From the NCBI GenBank assembly GCA_002329445.1, contig DCTU01000250.1, forward strand, positions 498 through 8,817: a stretch of 8,320 nt of DNA. The letters are read 5' to 3'. This DNA comes from a bacterium UBP9_UBA1432 (GTDB taxonomy: Bacteria > Vulcanimicrobiota > Xenobia > Xenobiales > Xenobiaceae). The notes beneath the pieces were generated by a model. It did not search any database, was not told the origin of the DNA, and saw only the letters and a list, made by a program, of their open reading frames with translations. The position numbers and the translations under genes were made by a program. Numbering within the stretch: the stretch's first letter is position 1; every line of letters begins with the position of its first letter. Of the stretch, positions 1 through 6,728 are shown one piece after another.

Positions 1-46
1 GCTCACTCCTACAAGGGAATACCGACAAAATCGGGATTTGTCTACG

Positions 47-66
47 CTGGAGGGGTTCCTCTCCAG
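47..66 (-). terminator. Terminator-like hairpin after the secreted-protein gene
   Basis: Bases 47-55 (CTGGAGGGG) pair with 58-66 (CCTCTCCAG), with one G-U pair; the innermost pair must open to leave a usable loop. The hairpin begins only 4 bases beyond the TAG stop of the minus-strand gene at 71-511, where a terminator would lie. No T-tract follows on the minus strand, so if it is a terminator it is not a classical intrinsic one. The rest of bases 1-70 is less GC-rich than the genes and holds no gene I can see. Confidence 0.3.
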
Positions 67-70
67 AATC

Positions 71-511
71 CTACTTCCAGGACTCCCGACTGACCGACCC
101 GTCCTGGAGCCACAACCGGATGGGCCGCTCGTGGGCGTAGATGGGCCAGTAGATCATCAGCCGGAGGCTTCCTCCGGCCGGGAGGGGTCGGGGCCCGAAG
201 ACGCGCTTGAGGCCGCTTCCGTCGTCCACCCCCACATCGGTGGGAGGTCTCAGGCGCTCTCCGGTGGTCGTGAGGGCCGCAAACCAGGACTGCCAGGAGA
301 CCGTGGCCGGGCGACCGAGCCTCTCGCGGACCTGCACATGGGCCAGGAAATTGCGCTGGTCCGGGGTGACCTCGGCTCCGACCACCCGCAACTCGATCCC
401 GTCGACGGTGAAGGTGTAGGGGATCTGAAAGGAGGGTGGCGCCTCCTCGGCGGCCGCGGCCAGGGTCAGGCTCCAGACGAGCCCCAACAGGATCATGCCC
501 CGCAGAACCAT
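71..511 (-). CDS. Small secreted protein of unknown function
   Basis: Encodes 146 residues. The N-terminus is a typical signal peptide: Arg4, a hydrophobic stretch at about residues 6-17, then an alanine run with likely cleavage after Ala21 (AAA|EE). The mature part of about 125 residues is rich in alternating polar and hydrophobic segments (IPYTFTVDGIELRVVGAEV at 30-48, LAHVQVRERL at 56-65, SLRLMIYWPIY at 115-125), which suggests an all-beta, perhaps immunoglobulin-like, periplasmic domain. It has no cysteine, no lipobox and no catalytic motif I recognise. ATG511 is used as the start, but ATG496 (Met6) also leaves a good signal peptide and neither has a strong ribosome binding site. It is divergent from hemB and ends near a hairpin, so it may be a single-gene unit. 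A general resemblance to DUF4352-like beta-sandwich proteins is only a guess. Confidence 0.75.
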   Translation of the reverse strand: MVLRGMILLGLVWSLTLAAAAEEAPPSFQIPYTFTVDGIELRVVGAEVTPDQRNFLAHVQVRERLGRPATVSWQSWFAALTTTGERLRPPTDVGVDDGSGLKRVFGPRPLPAGGSLRLMIYWPIYAHERPIRLWLQDGSVSRESWK

Positions 512-660
512 CCCAGCAGGATTCGACGAGGTTCGGCCAGCCTCCCGCCCGACCCGATGGCCGGACGCGGTGCCGGGACGGGCAGTGATCCCGCCACGGA
601 TGTGGAAGCCCTTTCCTCCGCCTCCGAATGAGGAGAGCGAGAAACCTCCCAGGAGTCCCC
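512..660. promoter_or_regulatory. Divergent spacer between the secreted-protein gene and hemB
   Basis: This spacer of about 150 bases must hold the start signals for both divergent genes unless hemB is driven from elsewhere. I found no convincing -35/-10 pair on either strand and no clear operator palindrome; only a 5-base inverted repeat (CGGGA...TCCCG) is present, which is weak. The call rests on position alone. Confidence 0.3.
651..655 (+). promoter_or_regulatory. Ribosome binding site that sets the hemB start
   Basis: AGGAG lies 5 bases before ATG661. An in-frame ATG at 628 would add 11 residues (MRRARNLPGVP), but it lies upstream of this site and the added residues do not look like the start of HemB proteins. 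ATG661 is therefore the better start. Confidence 0.75.
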
Positions 661-1659
661 ATGTCCACCCTTCAGCCCTTCCCCGGAGCCATCTTCCCCC
701 AACTCCGCCTGCGCCGGATGCGCCGCAGCGCCGAGTTGCGCTCCATGATCCGCGAGACCCGGCTGGACCCGACCAGCTTCATCTATCCCCTCTTTGCGGT
801 GGAAGGCGAGGGAATCCGCCAGGAGATTCCGGCCATGCCCGGCCAGTTCCACCTGAGCGTGGACGAACTCGTGCAGGAGGCCGCCTCGGCCTTTGCGGAG
901 GGGGTGCCGGCGGTGCTCCTCTTCGGGATTCCCGCCACCAAGGACGCCCGGGGAACCTCGGCAGCCGACCCGGAAGGTCCGGTGCTCCGGGCGGTCCGCG
1001 AGCTCAAGAGGGCCCTGCCCCGCCTGGTCGTCGTCACCGACGTGTGCTTGTGCGAGTACACCGATCACGGGCACTGCGGACTGCTGGACGGCCAGCAGGT
1101 CGACAACGACGCCACCCTGCCCGTCCTGGCCGAGACCGCCCTGGCCCATGCCCGGGCCGGCGCCGACATGGTGGCCCCCTCCGACATGATGGACGGCCGG
1201 GTCCAGGCCATCCGTGCGCGCCTGGATCAGGAGGGATTCGAACAGATTCCCATCCTGGCCTACGCTGCGAAGTTCGCCAGCGCCTTCTATGGCCCGTTCC
1301 GCGAAGCCGCGCAGTCGGCCCCGCAGTTCGGCGACCGCCGCTCCTACCAGATGGACCCCGCCAACCGGCGCGAGGCCCTGCGCGAGGTCCAGGCGGACCT
1401 GCAGGAGGGTGCCGACCTGGTGATGGTCAAGCCGGCTCTGGCCTTCCTGGACGTGCTGCGGGAGGTGCGCGACGAGGTGACCTGCCCCCTGGCCGCCTAC
1501 AACGTCAGCGGGGAGTATTCGATGGTCAAGGCCGCCGCGCGCATGGGCTGGATCGACGAAAGAGCGGTGACCATGGAGATCCTGACGGGGATCAAGAGAG
1601 CCGGAGCAGACCTGATCCTGACCTACCACGCCCGCGAGGCCGCGCGCTGGCTCTCCTGA
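661..1659 (+). CDS. hemB: Porphobilinogen synthase (delta-aminolevulinic acid dehydratase), zinc type
   Basis: Condenses two molecules of 5-aminolevulinate into porphobilinogen, the first common step to heme, siroheme and corrinoids, in the cytoplasm. The 332-residue length is usual for the family. The N-terminal RLRRMRRS segment, TSFIYPLF at 38-45 and the GIPATKD segment (89-95) are all typical. The active-site metal loop at 127-140 carries Cys129, Cys131 and Cys139 (VCLCEYTDHGHCG), marking the zinc-dependent class rather than the aspartate-rich magnesium class. The two active-site lysines are Lys204 (AYAAKFASAFYGPF) and Lys257 (MVKPALAFLD); the second forms the Schiff base with substrate. 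The substrate-binding segment FGDRRSYQMDPAN (223-235) is intact, as is AYNVSGEYSMVKAA (279-292). No other heme gene is in the window. The gene appears complete and functional, and it converges with the next gene with 21 bases between stop codons. Confidence 0.97.
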   Translation: MSTLQPFPGAIFPQLRLRRMRRSAELRSMIRETRLDPTSFIYPLFAVEGEGIRQEIPAMPGQFHLSVDELVQEAASAFAEGVPAVLLFGIPATKDARGTSAADPEGPVLRAVRELKRALPRLVVVTDVCLCEYTDHGHCGLLDGQQVDNDATLPVLAETALAHARAGADMVAPSDMMDGRVQAIRARLDQEGFEQIPILAYAAKFASAFYGPFREAAQSAPQFGDRRSYQMDPANRREALREVQADLQEGADLVMVKPALAFLDVLREVRDEVTCPLAAYNVSGEYSMVKAAARMGWIDERAVTMEILTGIKRAGADLILTYHAREAARWLS

Positions 1660-1680
1660 ACCCGACGGCGATTCGAGGGA

Positions 1681-2457
1681 TCACCATCCGAACCAGTCGA
1701 CGCCCGGGGCCAGCCCCCCCTTGCGCCAGATGGCCAGGAGATCCATGGTCAGGGCCACCGACCAGTGGACCGCCACACCTCCCAGGACCGACCCGGTGCG
1801 CAGGGACAGGAAGCCCAACACCACGCCGGCCACGATGGCGCCCAGGGTCTCGGGGAAGGGCTTGAGGAAGTGGATCATGCAGTAGGGCACCATGGAGACC
1901 AGGATGGCTGCCTCCCCCATCCTCCGATGCAGGCTGAAGATCAGGAACCCCCGGAAAAAGAACTCCAGGGCCAGGAACTGCAGGGCGTAGGCCGCCTCGA
2001 AGACCAGCCACAACCCCGGCGCCACCCGTGCGAAGGGATAGAACGGGTAGGTGGCCAGGAAGGCTTCGGTTCCCGAAGCCCACCACAAGGGCCCCAGCAT
2101 CAGGGCGAACATCGCCGGGTAGACCCACAGATGTTTCGAGCGTCGAGGCATCCTCAGGCCGTAGTCGCGAAGCGAGCGTCCCCGCCACTTCAACCACCAG
2201 GCCGGGACCAGGAAGTAGCCGACACACGTGCATCCCGCCCACCACAACAAGGCGTACAGGTGGAAGACCGGCAGTTCGGCCCAGACGCCCGGGAAGAGGA
2301 CCGGAAAGCAGTTGGCCAGCCCGAAATACTGGATCAGCGTCAGGACCAGCGCCGCGATCCCCAGGGCGCCGGCCACCTCGACATCCACCCGGGGCGGAGT
2401 GAGCACATCCCCGCTGCAGGCCAGGGAGGGGCGAGAATCTGAAGAGGTTGGCGGCAT
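1681..2457 (-). CDS. CPBP-family intramembrane metalloprotease (CAAX protease-like)
   Basis: Encodes 258 residues with several hydrophobic segments (about 28-48, 63-88, 110-128, 145-175, 183-198, 205-218 and 223-242), so it is an inner-membrane protein. The family (Rce1/CPBP, formerly Abi) includes prenyl-protein endopeptidases and bacterial proteins of mostly unknown substrate. The core signature is present but altered: Glu165-FFF-Arg169-Gly matches the second Glu and the Arg of EExxxR, with Leu164 in place of the first Glu; Tyr192-CMI-His196 matches FxxxH; His231 begins the last motif, with Ala at the usual Asn/Asp position. The segment HFLKPFPETLGAIVAGVVLG (196-215) is very typical. It is the last gene of the minus operon, starting 15 bases after the stop of the preceding gene. 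An AGGAG (2470-2474) overlaps that TAG stop, 12 bases before ATG2457. Family membership is firm; protease activity is not proven. Confidence 0.85.
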   Translation of the reverse strand: MPPTSSDSRPSLACSGDVLTPPRVDVEVAGALGIAALVLTLIQYFGLANCFPVLFPGVWAELPVFHLYALLWWAGCTCVGYFLVPAWWLKWRGRSLRDYGLRMPRRSKHLWVYPAMFALMLGPLWWASGTEAFLATYPFYPFARVAPGLWLVFEAAYALQFLALEFFFRGFLIFSLHRRMGEAAILVSMVPYCMIHFLKPFPETLGAIVAGVVLGFLSLRTGSVLGGVAVHWSVALTMDLLAIWRKGGLAPGVDWFGW

Positions 2458-2469
2458 GTGGACGAAGGG

Positions 2470-2474
2470 CTCCT
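2470..2474 (-). promoter_or_regulatory. Ribosome binding site overlapping the upstream stop codon
   Basis: On the minus strand AGGAG shares bases with the TAG stop (2473-2475) of the spermidine synthase-like gene and lies 12 bases before the ATG of the CPBP gene. Ribosomes finishing the upstream gene would sit on this site, which suggests translational coupling. The spacing is slightly long. Confidence 0.5.
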
Positions 2475-3924
2475 ATTGCATGCCCCACCACCACGGGAAG
2501 TCGCCCTGATCATCGGTCAGGGGCGCCCCGGGGTGGGGACGGTGCAGATTCAATGAACGACCCTCCAGGCGCGCCCAGCCCAGCTCGGTCGCCAGCAGAC
2601 GGGGGCCATTCGGATCCAGCGAGCGTCGTGAGCCGACCGCGACGCGCTCCAGCAGGGCGGCCTGGGGAAAAGCCGCCTGGACCGAGCCCAGGAGGCGCGC
2701 GTTCAGGGGAGGGGGCGCATAGACGGCCAGCAGTCCGTCGGGGGAGAGGCGCTCGCGCACCTCGACCATGAACTCGCGGCTGCTGAGGTGGGCGGGGGGG
2801 GTGGCTCCCACCGAGACGTCCACCAGGACCAGGTCCCAGGTTCCGGGAAGGCGGCGCAGCCAGGCTCGCGCGTCCCCCACGTGGGCATGAACCCCCAGGT
2901 CGTCCAGGCCGAAGCGCTCCCAGGCCCGAGCCAGCAGGCTGGGATCCAGCTCGACACCGTGAATCTCAGCCTGCGGCCAGGCCTCCCGGGCCAGGCGGGC
3001 GACGGTTCCGCCTCCCAGGCCCAGGACCAGGATCCGAGCAGGAGCCGACGACTTCAAGAGCCCCCAGGCCAACAGCATCTCCTCATAATAGGTGTTGCCC
3101 CCAGAGCTCGGGGGATGGGTCGACAGGACGGGGCGCATGGGGATCTCCACGCGCACTCGCACAGACTCCTGGTCTCCCTCCAGGACGTAGCTGGCCAGGG
3201 GAGACTCCCAGCGTTCCAGCACCCCCGGCGGCAGCGTGCGGGGCCACAGGGCTCCGGCCAGCAGCAGGCTGGCCAGCCCCAGGGCGGGCCAGCCGGTGGC
3301 AGCCAGCGCGGGCAACGTCGCAAAAGCAAACAAGGTGTCGCGAGTTCCCAGGACCTCGGTCCCCCACAGAGGAGGAGCCAGAGCGCCCAGAAGGCTGCCC
3401 AGGGCCGAGAAGGCGTACAGGCCGCCCACCGTGCGCCCCGCCCTCTCCACCCCGGCCAAGGCGCCCCGGAAGGCAAGGGGATGGACCGCTGCCAACAAGG
3501 CCGCGGGCGGTCCGAAGAGCAGGCTGCAGGCCAGGAGCAGGGCCGGCAACTGAGAGGACGGCTGGGGCGAGAAGGCGTCGGAAAGCCCCAGGCTGACGGG
3601 CCCGGCGAGCAGCGCGGTCAGGGCCGAGGACAGGGCACCGCCCATGAGGGCCAGCCGGAGCGGCACCCGCCAGGGGGACCGGTCGGCCAGGACCCCGCCC
3701 AGCAGGTTGCCGGCCCCCATGGCCAGCAGCGTGCACGCCAGGATGGCCGACCAGACCAGGGTCCCGTTGCCGAAGGCCGGCGCCAGCAGGCGCGGTCCAC
3801 AGACCTCCAGGGCCATGACCAGCGCGGCGGCGGCGAAGACGGGAAACCCGGCCGTCCTCATCCCGCCCTGGCGATCCGGCCTGCGGGCGCGCCGGGCGGC
3901 TGAAAGGTCAGGGCCAGCACTCAC
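2473..3924 (-). CDS. Membrane-anchored spermidine synthase-like protein (fused MFS/spermidine synthase type)
   Basis: Encodes 483 residues. Residues about 24-230 form roughly seven hydrophobic membrane segments. Residues about 240-483 form a soluble SAM-type methyltransferase fold of the spermidine synthase class. Visible motifs are YYEEML (279-284, counterpart of YHEML), the nucleotide-binding loop LGLGGGT (301-307), acidic GVELD (323-327), VGDARAWL with Asp351, LVDV with Asp369, and PPAHLSSREF (376-385). A C-terminal PLTDD (468-472) is common in this fused group. By family, it may transfer an aminopropyl group from decarboxylated SAM, but no SAM decarboxylase gene is near and many such fused proteins have unknown substrates. 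The GTG start (3922-3924) overlaps the upstream gene's stop as GTGA. ATG3861 (Met22) is an alternative that removes an Arg-rich leader and places the first helix at the N-terminus, as in many relatives. An eight-C run lies in the catalytic half. Confidence 0.85.
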   Translation of the reverse strand: MSAGPDLSAARRARRPDRQGGMRTAGFPVFAAAALVMALEVCGPRLLAPAFGNGTLVWSAILACTLLAMGAGNLLGGVLADRSPWRVPLRLALMGGALSSALTALLAGPVSLGLSDAFSPQPSSQLPALLLACSLLFGPPAALLAAVHPLAFRGALAGVERAGRTVGGLYAFSALGSLLGALAPPLWGTEVLGTRDTLFAFATLPALAATGWPALGLASLLLAGALWPRTLPPGVLERWESPLASYVLEGDQESVRVRVEIPMRPVLSTHPPSSGGNTYYEEMLLAWGLLKSSAPARILVLGLGGGTVARLAREAWPQAEIHGVELDPSLLARAWERFGLDDLGVHAHVGDARAWLRRLPGTWDLVLVDVSVGATPPAHLSSREFMVEVRERLSPDGLLAVYAPPPLNARLLGSVQAAFPQAALLERVAVGSRRSLDPNGPRLLATELGWARLEGRSLNLHRPHPGAPLTDDQGDFPWWWGMQ

Positions 3925-4889
3925 CCCTGGCGCATCTCAGGCCGCGTCTGCCAGACCCGGTTGAACCAGGCCACCATGCGGCCCAGCCCCTCGTGCATCC
4001 CGATCCGCGGATCGTAGCCCAGGTCCTGCCGAGCCAGGGTGGTCCGGGCCGAGGTGTGTCCGACGTCACCGGTCTGAGCCTCGAGATGCTCGCGGCGAAT
4101 CGGCCGGCCCAGGTGCTCCTCGAGGATCTCCAGGGTGCGGGCCAGAGTGGTGCGCTCTCCCCCACCGATGTTGTAGACCCGCCCCGGGACCCCGCGGACC
4201 ATGGCCGAAATCGTGGCCTCCACGGCATCGTCCACGTAGGTGAAGTCACGAGTCTGCTGCCCCTGCCCATACACGGGGATGGCCAGGTCCTGAAGGGCCC
4301 GGCGCAGGAAGCGATGGAAGGCCATGTCGGGCCTCTGGCGGGGTCCGTAGACCGTAAAGTAGCGCAAGCCGACGGCGGGAACTCCGAACGAGTCGTGGTA
4401 GACCCGCGCCAGGTGCTCGACGGCCAGCTTGCTGACCCCATACGGAGAGATCGGGCGCAGCTCCGCGTCTTCGGCCGTAGGCAGGGCCTGCGCGTCGCCA
4501 TAGACCGACGAGGAGGAGGCGTAGACCACCTTCTCCAGGCGCCGTCCCCGGCAGGCCTCGAACAGCCTCTGGGTGGCCAGCACGTTGTCCCGGGTATAGC
4601 AGTGGAACTCCTGTCCCCAGGAACTTCGGACTCCGGCCTGGGCGGCCAGGTGGAAGACCCCGTCGCACCCGTCCAGCAGGGGGGTCAGTTCCGCCGTGGC
4701 CAGGTCCACCTCGAGGCTCTCAAAGGCCGGCCGGCCGACCAGGCCCTCCAGGTTGAGCCTCTTCAGGGCTGGCGAGTAGTAGTCGCGCAGGCAATCCACG
4801 CCGCGGACCCGGTGTCCGGCGGCCACCAGGCGCTCGGCCAGGTGGCTGCCCAGGAAGCCGGCCACGCCGGTGAGCAGGTAGGTTGGCAT
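3921..4889 (-). CDS. NAD-dependent sugar-nucleotide epimerase, UDP-glucuronate 4-epimerase-like
   Basis: Encodes 322 residues, usual for extended short-chain dehydrogenases of the epimerase/dehydratase family, which interconvert or modify nucleotide sugars in the cytoplasm for polysaccharide synthesis. The Rossmann motif TGVAGFLGSHLAERL lies at 7-21, and Asp32 is placed to bind the NAD ribose. The catalytic set is the serine run at 125-128 (ASSSSVYG) plus Tyr150-xxx-Lys154 (YGVSK). The segments DYYSPALKRLNLEGL (36-50) and RYFTVYGPRQRPDMAF (176-191) are characteristic of UDP-glucuronate 4-epimerases, which make UDP-galacturonate; a UDP-glucose 4-epimerase or a dehydratase relative remains possible. 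DFTYVDDAV (215-223) and the YNIGGG motif (239-244) are intact. The start ATG4889 is fixed by the Rossmann motif beginning a few residues later; its ribosome binding site is weak (a run of Gs). It is first in the minus operon and overlaps the next gene by 4 bases. No glycosyltransferase is nearby. Confidence 0.92.
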   Translation of the reverse strand: MPTYLLTGVAGFLGSHLAERLVAAGHRVRGVDCLRDYYSPALKRLNLEGLVGRPAFESLEVDLATAELTPLLDGCDGVFHLAAQAGVRSSWGQEFHCYTRDNVLATQRLFEACRGRRLEKVVYASSSSVYGDAQALPTAEDAELRPISPYGVSKLAVEHLARVYHDSFGVPAVGLRYFTVYGPRQRPDMAFHRFLRRALQDLAIPVYGQGQQTRDFTYVDDAVEATISAMVRGVPGRVYNIGGGERTTLARTLEILEEHLGRPIRREHLEAQTGDVGHTSARTTLARQDLGYDPRIGMHEGLGRMVAWFNRVWQTRPEMRQG

Positions 4890-4970
4890 GGCCCCCGGTT
4901 CGCCCACGGGGTTTCGAGTCCTCCGGCCCTGGAAGGGCCTCTCACCCCGCGGCGTGAAGAGGCCCCCACC
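4890..4970. promoter_or_regulatory. Divergent promoter region between the two operons
   Basis: These 81 bases are the only space between the divergent epimerase and propeller genes, so both operons probably start here. A perfect 6-base stem with a 3-base loop (GGCCCT at 4925-4930, AGGGCC at 4934-4939) lies near the middle and could be an operator half-structure or chance in GC-rich DNA. AAGAGG (4957-4962) is the ribosome binding site of the plus-strand gene, 8 bases before its ATG. I cannot place -10 or -35 boxes with confidence. Confidence 0.45.
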
Positions 4971-6728
4971 ATGTCCTGGCACAAGCCTCTCTCCGGTCTG
5001 GTCCTCTTCCTCTGTCTGGCGGCAGCGGCCCTGGCGGGTCCCGACCTGGTCTGCACCGCCGACCTGCCCACCTCCTCCGGCCCCCTGCCCGATTCGATCC
5101 CCACGGACGTGGCCGTGGCCCCCGACGGCACGCTGGCGGTCCTGTATGCCCGGGAAGGGCGCGTCGGTCTGCTGCGCAGCGACGGGACGCCGCGGGCGCA
5201 CCGCGGCCTGCCGGCGCCCGAGCAGGCTCCGCCGCGCCTCGACCCGATCAGCCTCTGGGTGGGTCCCTGGGCAGAACCCACCCTGCTGGCCTGCGAGGCG
5301 GGAAAGCGCCAACCGGAGTGGAGGCTGACCGTGCGTCAGGGTGTCCTGCGCGCCCAGCGCCTGGAAGGAGCGGAGCTGGCTCTGCCGGCCGTGGCCGCGG
5401 TGGGACCCGAAGGCCGCTTCTACGCCCTGTCCGGGCAGACGCTGCACGCCTTCGGGGCCAGCGGTGTTCGGCAATACCGGGTATCCCTGGGTGGATTGAC
5501 CGCCCCGCGGGCCATGGCCCTGGACCGCCAGCGCAACGTGTACGTCCTGCATGCCCTGGGGCTGGCGGTCTTCAACCCCAAGGGCTCGCCCCGCTTCCAG
5601 ATCGACGGGGCCCAGGCCTTCGACCTGGCGGCCGACGACCGCCTGCTGACCGTGGGCCGTGACTGGGTGCGCAAGTACGCCACCGACGGGCGGCTGCTGG
5701 TCGAACGCACCTGGCAGACCTCGGGCCGGCAGGTGGTGGCCGCCTCCCTGACCCCCTCGGGCGAGATCTTCGTCTACCAGCGCGACCCGCACTCGGGATC
5801 CGGTCGGGTCCTGCGACTGAGTCCCCAGGCCGAAGAGCTCGAAGAGTTCCCCCAGCCCGCGCGCTTCCCCCCGGGGCAGGATCCGGGCACGCGACTGGAT
5901 TCCCAGGGCCGGCTGCACCTCTGGGACCCTTCCCAGGCCGTCCTGCAGAAGTACCACCCGGGAGGGCGGCTGGAATCCCGCGCCGGGTATGCCCCCCAGG
6001 CCGCCCCGACGGGCAGGTTGCTGCGGCCCGCTGACCTGGCCTGGGATACGGACGGCCTGCTGTGGGTGGCCGACACCGGAAACTGCCGCCTGCAGCGCCT
6101 GGACCCCCAGCGCGGCTGGCTGGAGCCGGTGGCCGTCGGGATCCGGGGCGGGGTGGTGCGAGGCGAGCCCCGTCAGGTGGCCGTCGATGGGCGCGGCGCC
6201 ATCCTGTGCGTGGTCCACCCCCCCTCGGGTCAGGGCCAGGTGGTCCTGCAGCGCCGGGACCGCCGCGGCCGCATGCTCTGGCAGGGCGATCTGGGCGAGG
6301 CCTCGGCCAGCCCGATCATCAAACTGGCCCTCGCCCAGGACGGCAGCCTCTTCCTCTATCGCTCCGACTCGCGATTGACGGTGCCGGTCCTGACCCGACT
6401 GGATTCGCGGGGCAAGACCCTGGCCCGGGTGGGCGGCGAGGACCGCAACTTCCATCTTCCGGGCCAGTTCGCCAGCCGCATCTCCCTGAAGCCCGAAGAG
6501 GACATGATCGCCTTCAAGGGCGGGGTGATCCTGCCCGTGGGCGGCCGACTGGCCTTCGTGAACAGCCGACTGGAGGTCTTCGACGTGCGCGCGATCCGCC
6601 ACGCCCGCGGAGCGACCCTGCACACGCTGCCGGACTTCGGCGGCGGGGCCGTCGCCCAGGGCCAGATTCTCTACCTGACCGACCTGGCCAACGGAGTGAT
6701 CCACCGGATCCCCCTGGAGGCCCGGTGA
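4971..6728 (+). CDS. Secreted multi-blade beta-propeller protein (NHL-like repeats)
   Basis: Encodes 585 residues. A signal peptide covers residues 1-22 (Lys5, hydrophobic 9-21, cleavage near ALA|GP), so the protein is exported; Cys28 lies beyond the expected cleavage site and there is no lipobox. The rest is a series of about ten diverged beta-propeller units, each with the pattern 'hydrophobic-A-hydrophobic, D/G turn, short strand, then a strand ending in L/F': clear ones begin near residues 47 (VAVAPDGTLAVLY), 141, 180 (RAMALDRQRNVYVL), 217, 256, 308, 353 (PADLAWDTDGLLWVADTGN), 402 (QVAVDGRGAILCV), 450 (KLALAQDGSLFLY) and 560. The unit at 353-385 is the closest to a classical NHL repeat. 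No enzyme motif is evident; such proteins usually serve as scaffolds or binding modules, and the ligand is unknown. The start at ATG4971 is chosen because of the signal peptide and AAGAGG 8 bases upstream; the reading frame stays open far upstream but that extension lies antisense to the epimerase gene. It overlaps the next gene by 4 bases. Confidence 0.85.
   Translation: MSWHKPLSGLVLFLCLAAAALAGPDLVCTADLPTSSGPLPDSIPTDVAVAPDGTLAVLYAREGRVGLLRSDGTPRAHRGLPAPEQAPPRLDPISLWVGPWAEPTLLACEAGKRQPEWRLTVRQGVLRAQRLEGAELALPAVAAVGPEGRFYALSGQTLHAFGASGVRQYRVSLGGLTAPRAMALDRQRNVYVLHALGLAVFNPKGSPRFQIDGAQAFDLAADDRLLTVGRDWVRKYATDGRLLVERTWQTSGRQVVAASLTPSGEIFVYQRDPHSGSGRVLRLSPQAEELEEFPQPARFPPGQDPGTRLDSQGRLHLWDPSQAVLQKYHPGGRLESRAGYAPQAAPTGRLLRPADLAWDTDGLLWVADTGNCRLQRLDPQRGWLEPVAVGIRGGVVRGEPRQVAVDGRGAILCVVHPPSGQGQVVLQRRDRRGRMLWQGDLGEASASPIIKLALAQDGSLFLYRSDSRLTVPVLTRLDSRGKTLARVGGEDRNFHLPGQFASRISLKPEEDMIAFKGGVILPVGGRLAFVNSRLEVFDVRAIRHARGATLHTLPDFGGGAVAQGQILYLTDLANGVIHRIPLEAR

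Noticed and set aside
493..1629. A 378-residue minus-strand frame opposite hemB
   Set aside because: The true gene is hemB on the plus strand with all active-site residues. The antisense protein is rich in Gly, His and Gln and has no motif.
2788..3903. A 371-residue plus-strand frame opposite the spermidine synthase-like gene
   Set aside because: It is a Gln/Gly/Arg-rich shadow of a gene whose motifs and membrane segments are clear on the minus strand.
4925..4939. Perfect 6-base stem with 3-base loop in the divergent spacer, considered as a terminator
   Set aside because: It lies between two divergent starts, not after a gene, and has no T-tract. It is noted only as a possible operator.
3993..4970. 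Upstream in-frame extension of the propeller gene on the plus strand
   Set aside because: It lies wholly antisense to the epimerase gene, and the signal peptide and ribosome binding site both place the start at 4971.
4890..6704. A long open frame on the minus strand opposite the propeller gene, continuous with the epimerase frame
   Set aside because: It is an antisense shadow in GC-rich coding DNA. The epimerase begins at ATG4889, where the Rossmann motif starts, and the extension has low-complexity Gln/Gly/His-rich content without domains.
6062..6724. Upstream extension of the phosphatase frame within the propeller gene
   Set aside because: It is Pro/Gly/Arg-rich noise; GTG6725 with GGAGG before it fits the family's N-terminus.
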